Positions 5,335-7,478 of a stretch of 7,478 nucleotides of DNA are shown in pieces. The stretch spans positions 1-7,478 of the forward strand of contig MVRB01000157.1 in NCBI GenBank assembly GCA_002067635.1, written 5' to 3'. The stretch comes from Methanomassiliicoccales archaeon PtaU1.Bin030 (GTDB lineage Archaea; Thermoplasmatota; Thermoplasmata; Methanomassiliicoccales; Methanomassiliicoccaceae). Made by a program: the position numbers and the translations under genes. The notes under the pieces are model-generated. The model worked only from the letters and a program-made list of their open reading frames with translations. It was not told the origin of the DNA and did not search any database. Every line of letters starts with the position of its first letter. Within the stretch, counting starts at the first letter, position 1.

Positions 5335-5979
5335 CTACGCGAGTTCGACGACGATCCTGTGCAATATATCTATAGTAATACTGAGCGCCCTACCCGCGTC
5401 CTTAAGATGGTGGTAGACCTCTCGCTTCTTCATTATCTCAATGACATCGTCGGTCGTGAACTGGTAGGCCATACAGGCGACGTAGGTCTTTTCTATGTCA
5501 TGCTCCGACTGCCTCATCCCTATGATCATCTTGTTGGTGGCAGCCGGGTCCCTGGCCATGATCCTAACTGCCTCCACTATCATCTCCGTTCCCTGGTGCA
5601 GGCTTACGGTCATGGACTTGATGGTGCCATCCGGGTGGACCTTAAAGGCACGCATCTCGTGCGCCGTGGAAAGACAAAAGTTGAGGATGTGGTCCATCTG
5701 ACGGGAGAAGGAGTAGATGTCCTGGCGGTCGAACGGGGTGGAGAAGGCCTCTAGGAGCAGTTCCTCCGTGCGCAGTCTCAGGTCGTCGGCCTGCTGCTCT
5801 ATCCTCATCAGCTCTCTGGGTTCCTGCGACAGATCGTCCATGTCCAGCCACTCGTGGAAGGCCTTTACTCCATCGCGTGTTTCCGACGCTTGGGATAGCA
5901 GCATTCCCTGAAAATCATACTTTGGAGGAAAGATGGAGTTCCATAAGCCGGCCTTCGTTTCCTGCCCTTTGTTCTCCAC
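5335..5979 (-). CDS. DUF47 / PhoU-like phosphate transport partner protein
   Basis: This 214-residue, all-helical cytosolic protein of the DUF47 (PhoU-like) family is commonly encoded next to PiT transporters and thought to modulate them. It has the family opening IFPPKYDFQGMLLSQA (16-31), acidic helix motifs EQQADDLRLRTEELLLEAF (61-79), TPFDRQDIY (81-89) followed by MDHIL, and a C-terminal helix YHHLKDAGRALSITIDILH (189-207). PhoU relatives bind metal ions through such E/D-rich helices. The start is GTG at 5979. TAGGTGG, which includes the pit stop codon, lies just upstream. The first in-frame ATG would remove the conserved KYDF segment. It starts 8 nt after pit ends, so the two are co-transcribed. 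It is complete and of normal family length. Confidence 0.92.
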   Translation of the reverse strand: MENKGQETKAGLWNSIFPPKYDFQGMLLSQASETRDGVKAFHEWLDMDDLSQEPRELMRIEQQADDLRLRTEELLLEAFSTPFDRQDIYSFSRQMDHILNFCLSTAHEMRAFKVHPDGTIKSMTVSLHQGTEMIVEAVRIMARDPAATNKMIIGMRQSEHDIEKTYVACMAYQFTTDDVIEIMKKREVYHHLKDAGRALSITIDILHRIVVELA

Positions 5980-5987
5980 GGGACCAC

Positions 5988-7007
5988 CTAGGGGCTGAAC
6001 AGCAATCTGAGGATATTAAATATCAACGCCGCCAGGGTCGCCGAGGCAGGTATCGTCAGCATCCAGGATACCACCATATGCTTTCCCACCGACCACTGCA
6101 CCATCTTCGCCCTTTCCCCCGCCCCCACGCCCATGACGCTGGAGGCGACCACCTGAGTGGAGGATACAGGGGCGCCCGCAGCGGTGGACAGCAGTATCGT
6201 GACCGAGGATGCGATCTGAGAGTCCAGGCTGTCGATGGGCTTTATGGGGAATATTCTCCTGCCCAGTGTCTTCATGATCTTCCACCCTCCGCCGATAGTG
6301 CCTAGTGCTATGGCAGCGGCCACCAGAAGGCGGACCCATACTGGTATCTCCTGCACGCCGATGATCCCTCCGGCCAGGAGGGCGATGGTGATAACCCCCA
6401 TCTGCTTCTGACCGTCGTTGGCCCCATGGGAGAAGGACAGCACGGCTGTGGTGAGGAACTGGGCGTGGCGGATGGGGCGGTTGGCCGTTCGCTTGGCGTT
6501 CCTGAGGGCCAGCATGCTGGCCTTCTTCATAAGGTACCCGCCCGCGAACCCTATGGCCACGGATAAGACCAAGAGGAGCAGTATCTTGCTGAGGCCGGTG
6601 AGCTCCCCGTTCAACAGCTCTGTGGTCCCCCAGCTGATGCTGCTCGTACCGGCACCGGCAAGGCCTCCTCCGACCAGCCCTCCTACCAGGGCGTGGGTCG
6701 AGGAAGAGGGGAGACCGAACCACCATGTGACAAGGTTCCACGCCGATGCGCTGAGCACAGCGGCCAGGAGGATCAGCAAAACAGCATCCGGCTGCTGGAA
6801 GTGGACCAGACCCTCTATGGTGAAGGCCACGGCGCTCCCCCCGAGGATAGCGCCCAGGAACCCGAAGGCCGCGGAGTAGAGTACACTGGTCCTGGGCGTG
6901 GCCGCGCGGCAGGCCACCATCGTGGCCACGGTGGCGCTGGAATCCTGGAACCCGTTGGTGAAGGCGAAGAACAGGGCTACCCCTGAGATCAACACGGCCA
7001 GGAGCAC
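5988..7007 (-). CDS. pit: PiT-family inorganic phosphate transporter
   Basis: This membrane permease imports inorganic phosphate by cation symport (H+ or Na+). The 339-residue sequence shows the two inverted family repeats. The first has NGFQDSSATVAT (18-29) and GLPSSSTHALVGG (98-110). The second has SHGANDGQKQMGV (193-205) and GAPVSSTQVVASS (278-290). About 10 hydrophobic segments surround a basic cytosolic loop at 161-182. The length is typical of short prokaryotic PiT proteins. The start is unsure. GTG at 7007 is the first standard start in frame, but there is no ribosome binding site, and the codons just upstream (ATT GAC CCC) would give IDPVLL, resembling the MDP-type N-terminus of many relatives. 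An in-frame TAG near 7063 limits any extension. It is followed directly by the DUF47 partner. Confidence 0.94.
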   Translation of the reverse strand: MLLAVLISGVALFFAFTNGFQDSSATVATMVACRAATPRTSVLYSAAFGFLGAILGGSAVAFTIEGLVHFQQPDAVLLILLAAVLSASAWNLVTWWFGLPSSSTHALVGGLVGGGLAGAGTSSISWGTTELLNGELTGLSKILLLLVLSVAIGFAGGYLMKKASMLALRNAKRTANRPIRHAQFLTTAVLSFSHGANDGQKQMGVITIALLAGGIIGVQEIPVWVRLLVAAAIALGTIGGGWKIMKTLGRRIFPIKPIDSLDSQIASSVTILLSTAAGAPVSSTQVVASSVMGVGAGERAKMVQWSVGKHMVVSWMLTIPASATLAALIFNILRLLFSP

Positions 7008-7048
7008 GGGGTCAATCAGGATAACACCGGAGGCGGCATGCCCTTGCT

Positions 7049-7057
7049 TATTATTTG
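7049..7057 (-). promoter_or_regulatory. Possible TATA box for pit-DUF47
   Basis: CAAATAATA on the minus strand is AT-rich in a GC-rich neighbourhood. It is about 45 nt before the proposed GTG start, in the 62-nt gap after the ATPase gene. It is a weak TATA match, and read-through from the upstream gene is equally possible. Confidence 0.35.
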
Positions 7058-7069
7058 ACCCCTATGAGA

Positions 7070-7478
7070 TCAGAAGCGGGACTTCAGGACCACGATGCCA
7101 TCGTTGCGGTTTATGTCGATGGACTGCTTGCCCGTCATGTGGTCGGTGCCCCTCATCTTCAGCACCTCAAGGTACTTCCGCCTCGCTCCCTCCTCCTCAG
7201 CCATCAGCAGCAGGATGATTCCATCGACGGCGTAGCCCAGGTCGCTGGGGTACATCTCTCCGGGAAGCACCTCTCCGGTGACCACCGTGGTAGCGTTCCA
7301 GTTCTTCAGCCGGTTGGCCATGTCGAAAAGGAAGGCACGGTAGTTGCCCCGCATCATGCTTCCTATAACGGATATGGGATCTATGACGATACGCTGTGGC
7401 ATGACCTCGGCTATCTTCTCCTCCATGATGTTGAGGAGGTCCGCTGGCTCGATGTCACGGATCATCGCTCCCAGATCG
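7070..7478 (-). CDS. KaiC/RecA-like ATPase domain protein (5'-truncated by window edge)
   Basis: Only the C-terminal 135 residues are inside the window; the frame stays open to the edge, so the ATG at 7465 is internal and not the start. A Walker B-like strand RIVIDPIS (about 29-36 of the visible part) is followed by a stretch typical of KaiC-like archaeal ATPases: TTVVTGEVLPGEMYPSDLG, then YAVDGIILLLM and YLEVLKMRGTDHMTGKQS, ending INRNDGIVVLKSRF. The Walker A motif would lie upstream, outside the window. Archaeal KaiC-like proteins are usually ATPases involved in signalling or regulation, but the cellular role of this one cannot be told. It is followed after 62 nt by pit on the same strand. 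Confidence 0.85.
   Translation of the reverse strand, partial: DLGAMIRDIEPADLLNIMEEKIAEVMPQRIVIDPISVIGSMMRGNYRAFLFDMANRLKNWNATTVVTGEVLPGEMYPSDLGYAVDGIILLLMAEEEGARRKYLEVLKMRGTDHMTGKQSIDINRNDGIVVLKSRF

Noticed and set aside
6016..6741. Alternative minus-strand frame of 241 codons inside pit
   Set aside because: It is a shifted reading of the pit gene with a Gly/Arg/His-rich product; the pit frame has the conserved family motifs and membrane segments.

Overview
The window looks like an ordinary, fairly GC-rich chromosomal segment from a euryarchaeon, most likely of the Thermoplasmata / Methanomassiliicoccales type. The archaeal assignment is firm. It rests on RNA polymerase subunit E' (Rpo7), Spt4, the archaeal GTP-dependent dephospho-CoA kinase family (DUF359) and ribosomal proteins S24e and S27ae in their usual archaeal order, plus TATA-type promoters. 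The finer placement is inference from protein flavour only. All eight genes lie on the minus strand, so transcription runs from high to low coordinates.

Reading in the direction of transcription, the window opens with the C-terminal part of a KaiC/RecA-like ATPase (7478-7070). A PiT-family phosphate transporter (pit, 7007-5988) follows, coupled 8 nt later to a DUF47/PhoU-like partner (5979-5335). A gene-free AT-richer stretch (about 5048-5334) carries the hppA promoter and some dyad symmetries. Next is a complete membrane-bound ion-pumping pyrophosphatase (hppA, 5047-2864). Its GNTTKALT determinant marks the K+-independent, H+-pumping class. After a pyrimidine-rich terminator and a strong TATA box comes a tight information-processing operon: rpoE - spt4 - DPCK (DUF359) - rps24e - rps27ae (2742-865). 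Its genes overlap or nearly touch. The operon ends in a perfect 7-bp hairpin. A 5'-complete but 3'-truncated pyrroline-5-carboxylate-reductase-like gene (741-1) follows, with its own TATA box placed so that its mRNA is probably leaderless.

Two functional blocks stand out. The phosphate block (Pi import, DUF47 regulator, PPi hydrolysis coupled to ion pumping) could link phosphate supply with membrane energetics. The transcription/translation block couples RNA polymerase, elongation factor, CoA synthesis and small ribosomal subunit proteins in one transcript, as in many archaea. I see no mobile element, CRISPR array, tRNA, rRNA or novel multi-gene system. The points worth a second look are small: start-site choices, a lysine/alanine-tail duplication shared by S24e and S27ae, a diverged P5C reductase active site, two HppA sequence features, and the structured intergenic region upstream of hppA.
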